43,112 nucleotides of DNA from a virus. The position numbers and the translations under genes are program-made. The notes beneath the pieces are model-generated. The model was not told the DNA's origin. It made no database searches and was given only the letters and a program-made list of their open reading frames with translations. The stretch is from IMG/VR virus record IMGVR_UViG_3300030419_007499, positions 1-43,112 of that record. One strand, written 5' to 3'. Below, in pieces: positions 9,803 through 19,282 of this stretch; position 1 is the stretch's first letter; each line of letters begins with the position of its first letter.

Positions 9803-12043
9803 ATGGCGCAGAATATACAACCAAAAATTGTTACTGACGGTTTAGTTTACAATCTAGATACGTTGGGTGGTCGTGGTCCGAATAAAATTATTACAAAGCC
9901 TACACAGATTGACGACTGCGTGCTGTGGTTGGATGCAGCAGATGAATCAACAGTAACAGGAAGCGGAACAAATATATATACTTGGAATGATAAAAGTGGA
10001 AATGGTAATGATGCGTACAATCATGGAAGTGAGTATCCGCAATATGACGGAACAACTATAAACGGACGTAAGGTTGTTCATTTCATTGCAACTGGAAGTA
10101 GTGCTAATGGTGATGTTTTAAAAGGAGCTTTTGCAGCTGGATCACAACCGTTTTCTGGTTCCACGGGCGGAACTATTATTATAGTATTCAAGCAAAAATC
10201 TTTTGTTGGTACTGAATTTGCTGCAGTTTTAGAATTAGCTGAAGGAGCATACGCTTCTAGTAGTTATGGTGACAGACTTATTACTAACATCTTTGGTTCT
10301 GCTTATAGTGGCGGCGGCAGCATCAACGCAGTTAGGATGGCTAGTGGCGCAGGAACCACTAACTATACCGCAAGAATCGAAAACGGCGCAGCAATAATAA
10401 TGTCTTATACTAATGATGGCACCACAACAACAACATATGCAAATGGTAAAAAAGTTGGTACTGCTTCTGAAGATGAAGCAGATAATGCCCGAACACATTT
10501 TTGTTTAGGCGATGATATGACAAGTGGAGATCATTTTAACGGCTACATATGCGAAGTTATTGTCTTTAACAGGACTATTACAACAAATGAAAGACAGCAA
10601 GTTGATTTATATTTGTCGAGAAAGTGGAATATAGCTATTTACACAGCAACAAGAAACCAAACCACACCAAACAATCTATACAGCAGTAATCTTCCTGCAA
10701 CTGGACATAAAAACGGTGAGTTGTTTCAAGTTGGAAACGCTTTATATTTTAAAGGTGGGACAAATACACTAGTTAGCGGCAGTCAGGCTGATTGGATAAA
10801 TTGCGGCACTGTGCTAGGAAAGGGGAATACATATAACTCGGGAAACAACTTTACTCTTGAAGCTTGGGCATGTAGCAAATCTCCAACAAGAGACGGCTCA
10901 AACTGGAAAACTATTATAGGAAGCAGCAGTTTGGCACAAATAAATTTTTACGGCGCTAGCACTGTTTATCTTATAAAAAACGGAGGACAGCCAGGTGGTA
11001 ACGCACTTAGCTCGAGCTCAGTAACCCTGCATGATTGGCATCATATAGTTGGAACATACAACGGAGAAGGCTTAAGCCAAGGATTTAGCGGCAACAGAGA
11101 CACGGGCCCAGACAGAAGACAATTATATGTTGATGGTCAAATGGTTGCTAGCGACAAAGAAAGTATGTATGGAGGAAGCATTGATAACAGCTTTATAGCT
11201 TCATATCACGCAAACGGTCTTGAGCGTGGGCCTATGGAATTAGCTGTAGCGAGAATTTACAACAAAGAACTAAGCCGCGCAGAAATTCAGCAAAATTATA
11301 ATGCCCAAAAAGCTCGAATAGATGCGATACCAAAAATACCAGCACCAGCAAATTTGCAATTATATCTAGACGCTGGAAACTTTGAGAGCTATCGTGGAAC
11401 TGGCAGTGGGACAACTTTTAAGGATCTAAGCGGAAATAGTAAAGATGGAACAATATATGGCGCAACTTATGCTTCAACTTTGCCAGAAAATGACATGGGC
11501 AAGTTTTTCAGCTTTGACGGAACCGATGATTATGTGAATATAACAAGTATAGATCTAAGTGATAAGCCTTATATTAGTATGGCTGTTTGGTTTAGAACAA
11601 CACACTCGGATAGCACGATAAACTATGGACTGTTCATGATAGGAAACGCTGCCAATGAGGGTGGAGCAGGTATAAGCATTGATGCTTCGGATCGACTTTA
11701 TGTTTTTTACAGAGACGCTGCTTACAGTAGTGGTTCTTACCCAACGCTTACAGTAACAAGCCCTACTGTAACAGATGGCGAGTGGCATTTTGCTACGTTT
11801 ACATACGACTCAGTCGGAGCGTCATTATATTTAGACGGAGTAAAGCAGGCTTCAACTGCAAGATCATCTACTATGTCGGATCTCACAAGCGAGTTAGTTC
11901 ATCTTGGTCATTTAACTAATCATGATCCTGGAAACTATCATTGGGGCGGCGATATATCTGCTGCGATGATGTGGAATAAAGGGTTAAGCGAAAAAGAAGT
12001 ACAACAAGCATACGACTATTTTAAGCATAGATACGGAAAATAA
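9803..12043 (+). CDS. Triple LamG-like lectin structural protein, 746 aa
   Basis: Three concanavalin A/LamG-like domains in tandem. Domain 1 (about 35-280) has VLWLDAADESTVTGSG, WNDKSGNGNDA and ends ERQQVDLYLSRKWNI. Domain 2 (about 300-510) has NFTLEAWACSK, HDWHHIVGTYNGE and QLYVDGQMV and ends IQQNYNAQKARI. Domain 3 (about 515-746) has LQLYLDAGNFESY, DLSGNSKDGTIYGAT, FDGTDDYVNI, WHFATFTYDS and LYLDGVKQA and ends VQQAYDYFKHRYGK. The repeated xLDAgN...LSGNgxxG opening and amphipathic closing helix mark each unit. Starts one base after the preceding stop, so probably translationally coupled. Likely a virion carbohydrate-binding protein. No glycanase catalytic motif was recognised. Confidence 0.8.
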   Translation: MAQNIQPKIVTDGLVYNLDTLGGRGPNKIITKPTQIDDCVLWLDAADESTVTGSGTNIYTWNDKSGNGNDAYNHGSEYPQYDGTTINGRKVVHFIATGSSANGDVLKGAFAAGSQPFSGSTGGTIIIVFKQKSFVGTEFAAVLELAEGAYASSSYGDRLITNIFGSAYSGGGSINAVRMASGAGTTNYTARIENGAAIIMSYTNDGTTTTTYANGKKVGTASEDEADNARTHFCLGDDMTSGDHFNGYICEVIVFNRTITTNERQQVDLYLSRKWNIAIYTATRNQTTPNNLYSSNLPATGHKNGELFQVGNALYFKGGTNTLVSGSQADWINCGTVLGKGNTYNSGNNFTLEAWACSKSPTRDGSNWKTIIGSSSLAQINFYGASTVYLIKNGGQPGGNALSSSSVTLHDWHHIVGTYNGEGLSQGFSGNRDTGPDRRQLYVDGQMVASDKESMYGGSIDNSFIASYHANGLERGPMELAVARIYNKELSRAEIQQNYNAQKARIDAIPKIPAPANLQLYLDAGNFESYRGTGSGTTFKDLSGNSKDGTIYGATYASTLPENDMGKFFSFDGTDDYVNITSIDLSDKPYISMAVWFRTTHSDSTINYGLFMIGNAANEGGAGISIDASDRLYVFYRDAAYSSGSYPTLTVTSPTVTDGEWHFATFTYDSVGASLYLDGVKQASTARSSTMSDLTSELVHLGHLTNHDPGNYHWGGDISAAMMWNKGLSEKEVQQAYDYFKHRYGK

Positions 12044-12067
12044 CAAGTGTAATATAATACAAGGCAT

Positions 12068-15000
12068 ATGGCAACTCCAGACATACTAATTACCCCAAGC
12101 AAAGGACTTATTGAGTTTACTGGCTCAAATACTGGAACTATAAGCTTAAGAGTCGCGGAAAGTGGCGATTTGCACTTCGAGGGCGACCAAGGATCTTTGT
12201 TGAGTATTTCAGATGACCTTTCAGATAGTTTATTCAGCGTAAATGATGCCGCGGGCATGCCTGTTTTTGAGGTTTTTTCAGATGATACCATAAGAGCTTA
12301 TCACCTAAATGAGCCAAAGCTTGAAATAGACCCAGAAAACCAACAAATAAGATTAAGAGATAATACATATGTTTCTGGTGACTTGTATGTTTCTGGATCA
12401 GTTATAACTGCTGATGGAACCAGTCCAGATCATGTTAGCGGGTTGAGCGGCTATTTTGGAAAAGTTGGAATTGGTACCTCGGTATATACCCATCCAGACC
12501 GACCATTAGTGATTCACGGAACAAATATGGGAGGAATGCCCCAGGGCGGGATAATCAGGCTTGCAGACGGGACTGCTGATGGAGCTGGGGCTATAGCTTA
12601 TCTAGAGTTTGGCGGAGCGGGCACCTCATGGAACAGGCATTCTTATATTGGAAATGCTGGTGGAGGCGACAGTCATTTGTGGATTGCAAATGAAGAAACG
12701 CACGGAGACGTTGTATTTCATGCTGGTAATAGTGAGAAGGCACGTATATATGCTGGTGGAGACTTTAGTATAACAGGAGAGCTTAAAGCAGCTGGCCCAA
12801 TTATTGTTACTTCTACTTCCAGAGTTCAAGCTGATACGCTTAACAATGCAGCTAACTCTGCAAATATAATTTATCGAAGCGATAATTTTACTATTGTTGG
12901 TAATCATGCTTCAGGGATTGTCATACAAGACGATGGCAGTATTGGAATAGGTACAGCGGCACCTAAGTATCCTTTCCATTGGCAGTCGGGAACTTATAGA
13001 AACATTAGATTTGAAAAACGTACATCTCCAGCAACATCTAGTAGCACATATACTCCATGTATAAACATTGGAAGAAATGATGCTACATCATATCTTGCTA
13101 TTGCATACGACTCACAAGGTACTGAACATGCATACATAACAAGAAATTATGCTAATGCCAGATTATTTTTTATGGGAGGTAGTGCTGGTGCTGATCATCA
13201 TATGCACATAGATAAAGAAGGCAAAGTATATATTGGGTCGTTGGTGTCATCAATGAGCGCGCAAGTTAACGAAGCTTTGTTTACTGTGAGCGGAGATGCC
13301 AGTATATCGGGACGATTGAATTGTAACAACAGCATACAGCTAACTGCTAATGACACTTCACTGCAATCTGCGGATGGAGATACGTACATTAGATTTTTAG
13401 ACGATAGAATGATTCATTATTGCGGCAATACTACAATGATTGATGCTCGAGAAATGGGCACGGATTATGTCGCTATCGGGGGAGTGGGCGATGACCCAGA
13501 TGTAAACTTATTAGTTGGTAGCGCTGCAGCTGGAATAGACTACGTTCTTGAGGTGGATGCTGGAACTTCCACCGTCGGGATTAACTGCGATCCTTTGGAT
13601 GCTAAAGGTTCTGCACTTGTTGTTAGTGGCGATGTTAGTGTAACGGGAAGCTTGAGGACTTCTGATTATGTTCAGACTGATCGTGTTTATTTTACTTCCT
13701 GGAGTAGTTCTGTTATTACTAATGACAGTTCTATACTTGGTCTTTACGGAGACGCGGGAATATCTATTAGGACTTATGATGGAGGATGGAAAGAGCATAT
13801 AGGTATTTCAGACGGAGGAGATGTTGCAATATACGGACCTAATCTTACTGTGAGTGGAGACACTAGTATAACAGGATTTACGCAAACAAAAACAATTTAT
13901 GCAAACACTACAAAAACGAATACTCTTCTAGTAGGCTCTGTGGTGGGTACGGCAACTCATAATATTATTGGTTCCGATGGCTATTGGGGTATTCGTACTG
14001 CAAATGGTGGAGACCGACTTGGAGCTTTTGATCTTGATGTTTATAATGGCGGTAGTATAAAAACCGCTTTCACTATCGCAAATAGTGGCAATGTTGGAAT
14101 TGGACAGACCACGCCAAAATCATATTTACATATCGGCGGAGATTTTAGTGATGCAGTCAACGATATAAACGGTACCCTTGCAATAGCAATAAAAGAAGCC
14201 ACTGCAGATTCTCGTTATGGAATATATATGGAGAGGGCTGGAGAACGCAGAGGTTATTACGTTGGAATTGGAGGGTCAAAGGACTCACTAACATTTGAAC
14301 GTAATAATGTTGGAACTAAGTCTGATGTAATGTCTCTGACGAGAGATGGATATGTTGGAATAGGGACAACAGATCCAAGTGGATTACTACAGGTGCATGG
14401 TGGTTCAAGTGCAGGAAGCTTGTATATTCAAGGCGCAGGAGCAAACGTTGCCGCAAATTTAAAATTTCGCCATAATGGTGGAGGTGGCAGAACTAATATC
14501 GATGGAGAGTGGAATATAAGCTTTGGCTCCGACCAAACTAATTTTGCAGATGGAATATCTTCAAGTATGGATGGAGGTTTGGTAGTTTGGCATCAAAAAG
14601 GAGATGGCTCGTATTTAGATCTTGTAAGATTTAAAGATGATGGAAGAACTATTTTTAACAACTATGGAGTTGGAATTGGCACATCGGTGTTTGCGGGTTC
14701 CATGCTGGGGGTTGGTGGTGATGTTGGTATATCAGGAGCATTAAGACTTAAGGCAAACGGAGCCTCCACTGCTCACGTTTTTGACACCCAAGATTCTGCT
14801 GGAAATCAAACTTTTTATATACAGGATGGAGGCAGAGTCGGGGTTCGGTATTATCCTTTTGTTGTGGGGGCCACTACGTCTACTGCGACAACATCGGCAT
14901 GTAGAATGGAGGTATTTGGCACCTCTTCTAAACTAACAATAAGTAATAGTGGTCATCTTGGAATTGATAAGGTTGACCCAATAGCGCTGTGGCATGTTGG

Positions 15001-18000
15001 CGCACCTACTAGAAATGCGGGAGCAGCCGTGCAAACGCAAGCTGGGTATTTTGCTGGAGCCAAAAGTGCATTTTCTAGTTCTTCGTATTTAGGGTTATGG
15101 CAAAATCAACTTCATATAGCTGATACTTCAGCCTGCGCTGCTGGCATAGGCGGTGCTATTACATTTGGCGCTACGCAGAATAATGCAGACGGAACCTTTT
15201 TAGCGTCAATTGAAGCTTACAGAGATAATGGCGAAACTTCAGAATATGGCGGAGGCATGGTTTTTAGAACCAGAACTCATGGAAGCGCAGTAATGGGCGC
15301 TCACATGTTTATTAGTTCTGTGGGTCAAGTTGGAATTGGCACAACAGGTTGTGATGGATCCAAGCTGCGCGTTAATGGTGATGTTGGTATATCAGGAGAG
15401 GTAAGCATCCAATATGCAGGCGGAGCACCAAACGGCCTTCGTGTTAAAGGAACTTCAAACAGATCAAAAATTGTAGTCAGTGATAATGATACTTCTGCTT
15501 ATATGATTGCTGAAGATGCCCTGGCAAGCTTCGGAAGGCAGGATCATTTAGACCCTGCTAACATTAATATAAGTAATGGCGGAAATGTTGGAATGGGAAC
15601 AACAAATCCAGACACCAAACTCCATTTATCTACTGCAACAGGAGCCGTTTTAAGGATTGAAAGAAATGACACATCTATTGCTGCGGATGATTTTTATGGA
15701 GAAATACAATTTGAAGGCCAAGACAATAGTGCCGCTTCATCTGCTGGCGTAAGAGGAAAAATAGTAGGCGTTGCAGAAGGCGGTGATGGAACCATGGGTT
15801 TAGCTTTATATCCTAGCGCTGGTTACAGTGAGCCCGCAGAGGCGATGCGAATTGCTGGTGGAGGAAATGTTGGAATAGGAACAACAGACCCCGACTATAG
15901 ATTGACTGTTAACGCAGGAACCACTAACGAGATAGCGCGTTTTAAATCTACTGATAACGATGCTTTGATATCTATATCAGATAATACTGATACTGTCTAT
16001 GTAGGTCTAGATGCTTCTGCTGACATAATGTCACTTGGCTTTAGCAACTCTTTTGCCTCTACAAATTTAAGTATAGATACGGCGGGTAATGTTGGCATTG
16101 GAACAACAAATCCTGATAGTGCGTTACATATTTATAAAACTGCGCCAATAATTTCTCTTACTGATACTAATAGTTTCAGTGATTCAGATGATAGATTTAT
16201 ATTTAGAGCTGGAACTCCAGACGGAGGATTTTTTCAGTGGTATGACGACAGCGCAAGTACTACTACAAATTTAATGTTTATTGGTGCTGATGGCAATGTT
16301 GGAATAGGAACAACGACTCCACACGCAAAATTTACAGTAAATGGCGAAGCTAGTATATCAGGAGAACTAAGAATTGAGCGATATATTTCGCATGGAGGAG
16401 ACACTGACACTTTTCTTGACTTTTCCACAGATCGAATACTGACATATGCTGGAAATACTGTAATGATTGATGCCCGAGAAGCTGGCACAAATTATGTTGC
16501 GATTGGGGGAGTGGGTGATAACCCAGATGTAAACTTGTTGGTTGGTAGTGCCGTAAACGGTATAGATTATACTCTTGAAGTAGACGCTGGAAGCTCTACA
16601 GTTGGCATCAACTGTGATCCTTTGAATGCTAAAGGTGCTGCGCTTGTTGTTAGTGGAGATGCCAGTATAACAGGAGAATTAGTAGTCGGGGAAGAAGCCG
16701 CTGGCGCTTCAATGACACTGCTGCGAAGTAATGACTCTCCATACATAGGATTTAACTCTGCAAGAGCTTCAAGAGAAGGTTATATACAAGCTACAACAAG
16801 CTATTTTTATGTTGTGAATGACAATGCTAGTGACATTCGATTCATGACAAATAATACCACCAACTTAAATCTTAATAACGCAGGGAGTATTACGAGTGCA
16901 AGAAGAGGTGATGTTGGGGCATATAACATGAGATGGGGACAAGTGTTTGCTAATAGTGGTAGTTTTGGAACAGATACTGTTCACCAACACGGAGCTTCTG
17001 GAGCTCTTCATGTAGATAGTAATGGCACAGGATTGATAGTAGCTAATAGATCAGTAACAGGAAACGTACTTGAGGTATTTGGCTCGCAAGGCAATCTTCT
17101 TACTGTAACAGATGATTTGTCTGATTCGTTATTTAGTGTTGGTGATGCTGCTGGTATGCCAGTATTTGAAGTTTTCTCAGATGATACAGTTAAAGCTTAT
17201 CATATGAACGAAGCCAAATTCGAAATTAATCCAGAAAATCAACAAATAAGACTAAGGGACAATGTAGATGTTTCTGGAAATTTAACGGTTAGTGGCCTAG
17301 TTGGAATTGGGATGAATGGACTTAATGGATCATTTACCCCATCAGGACTCTTACATGTAAAAGGCACTAATACAGCTAAAATCATTTTAGAAAATACTGA
17401 CAATGCTACCAGCATCGACATTGACTACTATAATAATGCAAACGCTGTCCAAAGTAGAATTCGCTATGATGAAGGACCAGGACAATTTAGTATTCAACCA
17501 AATGTATCGAGTACTAGTAGTCACACATATTTTAATTACGCTGGTCAGGTTGCTTTGGGAACAAGTACTACTAGTGGTAGACTTTATATCTTGGACCCTA
17601 CAGACGGAGGGGCAAGCTTGAGCACTGCTATAAGACTTGGTAGGCGTAATGGAAATCACACAAATGAATTCGAACTAAAAACCCTACACGACGGAAGTGA
17701 TGAAGTTGATGCGATTGCTTTTTTCTTTAACGATCATGAGTCTTTAAGATTTAATGACGCGACTGCCGCCTCTAAAGCTGTAATAGATATTGGATCAAAT
17801 AACTTAGACCTTGATTTAATCAGAGTAACTAGCAATGGATCAGGACCAAAGGCAACTGATTATTATGGCGGATCACTAAGGTACGTGGGGTCAAGAAGTG
17901 ACGATGGAAACTCTTTGTCGTTTTTTATGCATCAGGCATCTGCCGAACAGGCAAAGGAGATGTTCTCCATAAGCCAATACGGTAACGTGTTAGTTGGTGA

Positions 18001-18898
18001 AGGAGTTGGAACTAATCAAGGAGCATTATTTACCGTGAGTGGTGACGCTCAAGTAACAGGGAACTTGCAAGTTGGAAGTCAGATTGGAGTAAATACACCC
18101 GCAGATGGAACTATAACAGCTAAAGCTGCATCAGATGGAACTAATGTTCTAAATTTAGTATCCAGCGCTAGTGATGCACTATTTAACGTGCGGCAATCTG
18201 CTAATGACTGCTTAATTCGTGGTTATAAAGTTGGGGGAGCGCAAACTATTCAGATAGCTACAGACGCTGACACTACATATTTTAATGGCGGTAATGTTGG
18301 TATGGGAACTGCCACCCCATCATCGCGTCTTCATGTTGTTGGGGATGTGCAAGTAGAAGGAACTATAAGTGGTCATTTAGGAACGCATGCTTATGCAAGA
18401 TATGGACATATGGAAACTGCTGGAGGTGACGGCGGCTCTGCAACTGCAGATTCATACACTGATAAAGAAGTTAGTCATGCATTACATCTTGAGCAAACTG
18501 GATGTGCGTATTCTGGGTTTTCGTCTTTTAATAGTGCAAATTATATTATGACTTTGGACAAAGGACAATATTATGTCAAATGGACTTGTCCAGGTTGGAA
18601 TGTTGGGTATCATCATACAAGATTAAGAGATTCTGATGTATCAACCACTTACTTAGTTGGAACTACCGCAAAAAATAATTCATCTAGTTATTCGACCAAT
18701 AGCTATGGAGCTGGAACAATTTATTTAGAACGAGAAACAAATCTTAAAATGCAACACTTTACCACTAAAGGAGGCTATTCTTACAACTTTGGTTATTCTA
18801 TTGACACTGATGGTAGTGTTTCTGCTAGTGATTATGATGATGACATTTATTGGTGGATAGAATTTTGGAAGGTTTCAAGCGATGGAGTTGAACCATAA
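12068..18898 (+). CDS. Second giant repetitive tail-fibre/adhesin protein, 2276 aa
   Basis: Complete gene. The N-terminus (MATPDILITPSKGLIEFTG) leads into a block of about 58 residues (LSDSLFSVNDAAGMPVFEVF and flanks, residues 41-98) that reappears near residue 1674. Between and after them lie VGIGT units, about nine SGDASITGEL-like units (SGDASISG, NGDVGISG and others) and two copies of the module shared with the first giant gene. The last 170 or so residues (from about 18380) lose the repeats and look like a globular beta-sandwich tip: YARYGHMETAGGDGG, YIMTLDKGQYYVKWTCPGW, GAGTIYLERETNLKM, DDDIYWWIEFWKV. This resembles C1q/TNF-like or jelly-roll receptor-binding heads in pattern only. A TATAATA sequence at 12053-12059 precedes the gene. 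Probably the main long fibre with a receptor-binding tip. Confidence 0.85.
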   Translation: MATPDILITPSKGLIEFTGSNTGTISLRVAESGDLHFEGDQGSLLSISDDLSDSLFSVNDAAGMPVFEVFSDDTIRAYHLNEPKLEIDPENQQIRLRDNTYVSGDLYVSGSVITADGTSPDHVSGLSGYFGKVGIGTSVYTHPDRPLVIHGTNMGGMPQGGIIRLADGTADGAGAIAYLEFGGAGTSWNRHSYIGNAGGGDSHLWIANEETHGDVVFHAGNSEKARIYAGGDFSITGELKAAGPIIVTSTSRVQADTLNNAANSANIIYRSDNFTIVGNHASGIVIQDDGSIGIGTAAPKYPFHWQSGTYRNIRFEKRTSPATSSSTYTPCINIGRNDATSYLAIAYDSQGTEHAYITRNYANARLFFMGGSAGADHHMHIDKEGKVYIGSLVSSMSAQVNEALFTVSGDASISGRLNCNNSIQLTANDTSLQSADGDTYIRFLDDRMIHYCGNTTMIDAREMGTDYVAIGGVGDDPDVNLLVGSAAAGIDYVLEVDAGTSTVGINCDPLDAKGSALVVSGDVSVTGSLRTSDYVQTDRVYFTSWSSSVITNDSSILGLYGDAGISIRTYDGGWKEHIGISDGGDVAIYGPNLTVSGDTSITGFTQTKTIYANTTKTNTLLVGSVVGTATHNIIGSDGYWGIRTANGGDRLGAFDLDVYNGGSIKTAFTIANSGNVGIGQTTPKSYLHIGGDFSDAVNDINGTLAIAIKEATADSRYGIYMERAGERRGYYVGIGGSKDSLTFERNNVGTKSDVMSLTRDGYVGIGTTDPSGLLQVHGGSSAGSLYIQGAGANVAANLKFRHNGGGGRTNIDGEWNISFGSDQTNFADGISSSMDGGLVVWHQKGDGSYLDLVRFKDDGRTIFNNYGVGIGTSVFAGSMLGVGGDVGISGALRLKANGASTAHVFDTQDSAGNQTFYIQDGGRVGVRYYPFVVGATTSTATTSACRMEVFGTSSKLTISNSGHLGIDKVDPIALWHVGAPTRNAGAAVQTQAGYFAGAKSAFSSSSYLGLWQNQLHIADTSACAAGIGGAITFGATQNNADGTFLASIEAYRDNGETSEYGGGMVFRTRTHGSAVMGAHMFISSVGQVGIGTTGCDGSKLRVNGDVGISGEVSIQYAGGAPNGLRVKGTSNRSKIVVSDNDTSAYMIAEDALASFGRQDHLDPANINISNGGNVGMGTTNPDTKLHLSTATGAVLRIERNDTSIAADDFYGEIQFEGQDNSAASSAGVRGKIVGVAEGGDGTMGLALYPSAGYSEPAEAMRIAGGGNVGIGTTDPDYRLTVNAGTTNEIARFKSTDNDALISISDNTDTVYVGLDASADIMSLGFSNSFASTNLSIDTAGNVGIGTTNPDSALHIYKTAPIISLTDTNSFSDSDDRFIFRAGTPDGGFFQWYDDSASTTTNLMFIGADGNVGIGTTTPHAKFTVNGEASISGELRIERYISHGGDTDTFLDFSTDRILTYAGNTVMIDAREAGTNYVAIGGVGDNPDVNLLVGSAVNGIDYTLEVDAGSSTVGINCDPLNAKGAALVVSGDASITGELVVGEEAAGASMTLLRSNDSPYIGFNSARASREGYIQATTSYFYVVNDNASDIRFMTNNTTNLNLNNAGSITSARRGDVGAYNMRWGQVFANSGSFGTDTVHQHGASGALHVDSNGTGLIVANRSVTGNVLEVFGSQGNLLTVTDDLSDSLFSVGDAAGMPVFEVFSDDTVKAYHMNEAKFEINPENQQIRLRDNVDVSGNLTVSGLVGIGMNGLNGSFTPSGLLHVKGTNTAKIILENTDNATSIDIDYYNNANAVQSRIRYDEGPGQFSIQPNVSSTSSHTYFNYAGQVALGTSTTSGRLYILDPTDGGASLSTAIRLGRRNGNHTNEFELKTLHDGSDEVDAIAFFFNDHESLRFNDATAASKAVIDIGSNNLDLDLIRVTSNGSGPKATDYYGGSLRYVGSRSDDGNSLSFFMHQASAEQAKEMFSISQYGNVLVGEGVGTNQGALFTVSGDAQVTGNLQVGSQIGVNTPADGTITAKAASDGTNVLNLVSSASDALFNVRQSANDCLIRGYKVGGAQTIQIATDADTTYFNGGNVGMGTATPSSRLHVVGDVQVEGTISGHLGTHAYARYGHMETAGGDGGSATADSYTDKEVSHALHLEQTGCAYSGFSSFNSANYIMTLDKGQYYVKWTCPGWNVGYHHTRLRDSDVSTTYLVGTTAKNNSSSYSTNSYGAGTIYLERETNLKMQHFTTKGGYSYNFGYSIDTDGSVSASDYDDDIYWWIEFWKVSSDGVEP
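12188..12361 (+). repeat. 58-residue block, N-terminal copy
   Basis: Encodes QGSLLSISDDLSDSLFSVND to QQIRLRD. It is repeated at 17087-17260 with most amino acids kept but many synonymous codon changes, so this is an old duplication under protein-level constraint. Confidence 0.8.
13364..13654 (+). repeat. Fibre module copy 5 (second giant gene)
   Basis: Encodes DGDTYIRFLDDRM through SGDVSVTGSL. The core LEVDAGTSTVGINCDPLDAK matches copies 1 and 2 in the other giant gene. Confidence 0.85.
16391..16681 (+). repeat. Fibre module copy 6 (second giant gene)
   Basis: Encodes HGGDTDTFLDFSTDRI through SGDASITGEL. Bases 16628-16665 are identical over 38 nt to 3250-3287 in copy 1, about 13 kb away. 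Confidence 0.85.
17087..17260 (+). repeat. 58-residue block, internal copy
   Basis: Encodes QGNLLTVTDDLSDSLFSVGD to QQIRLRD. It is the internal partner of 12188-12361 and may mark a point where an ancestral fibre start was fused into a longer protein. Confidence 0.8.
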
Positions 18899-18907
18899 GA
18901 ACATATT

Positions 18908-19282
18908 ATGAATTTAACAAGAGTATTAACAAAATTAGAGTATCCCGCGCGACAAAGAGAAAGTGGCTTGCCAGTCTTTGAAACTTGTTGTACTTGGAAA
19001 AGTACATACGAACAAATGTCTGGTGCTTGGGTGTCGACTAACGCCCCGCTTTTACCCAAATCTGTATTTGAAGCTGCTTGGGAGGAAATATTAATAGAAG
19101 ATGCCGCAACAGAATACGAAAAATACAGAACGCACGAAACTTCAGGATATGCGCCAATAGCGGATCAGTTAGACATGCTTTATTGGGATGTTGCTTCAGG
19201 AGTCTTTGGAGAACAGGCGAAAGAGTCTACTTGGTTTAAAAGTTGCAGCGGAACAAAAGCTGAGTTCCCAAAACCAAATTAA
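18908..19282 (+). CDS. Small phage protein with IADQLDMLYWD motif, 124 aa
   Basis: Not identified with certainty. Residues about 80-124 contain YAPIADQLDMLYWDV followed by a Trp/Lys segment ending KAEFPKPN. A similar 'IADQLDMLYxD' pattern occurs in small proteins near tail-fibre genes of T4-like and Mu-like phages, often at the C-terminus of tail-assembly proteins; that is recalled, not searched. No membrane segment or signal peptide. It follows the giant fibre gene by 9 bp with no Shine-Dalgarno and is the last gene of the + strand structural block. Its stop overlaps the stop of the convergent gene on the other strand. A fibre-assembly chaperone or small baseplate-associated protein is a reasonable guess. 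Confidence 0.6.
   Translation: MNLTRVLTKLEYPARQRESGLPVFETCCTWKSTYEQMSGAWVSTNAPLLPKSVFEAAWEEILIEDAATEYEKYRTHETSGYAPIADQLDMLYWDVASGVFGEQAKESTWFKSCSGTKAEFPKPN

Noticed and set aside
12053-12059. TATAATA before the second giant fibre gene as a late promoter
   Set aside because: Matches T4-type late TATAAATA imperfectly, and such strings are common in this A+T-rich DNA; not strong enough to list as a feature.
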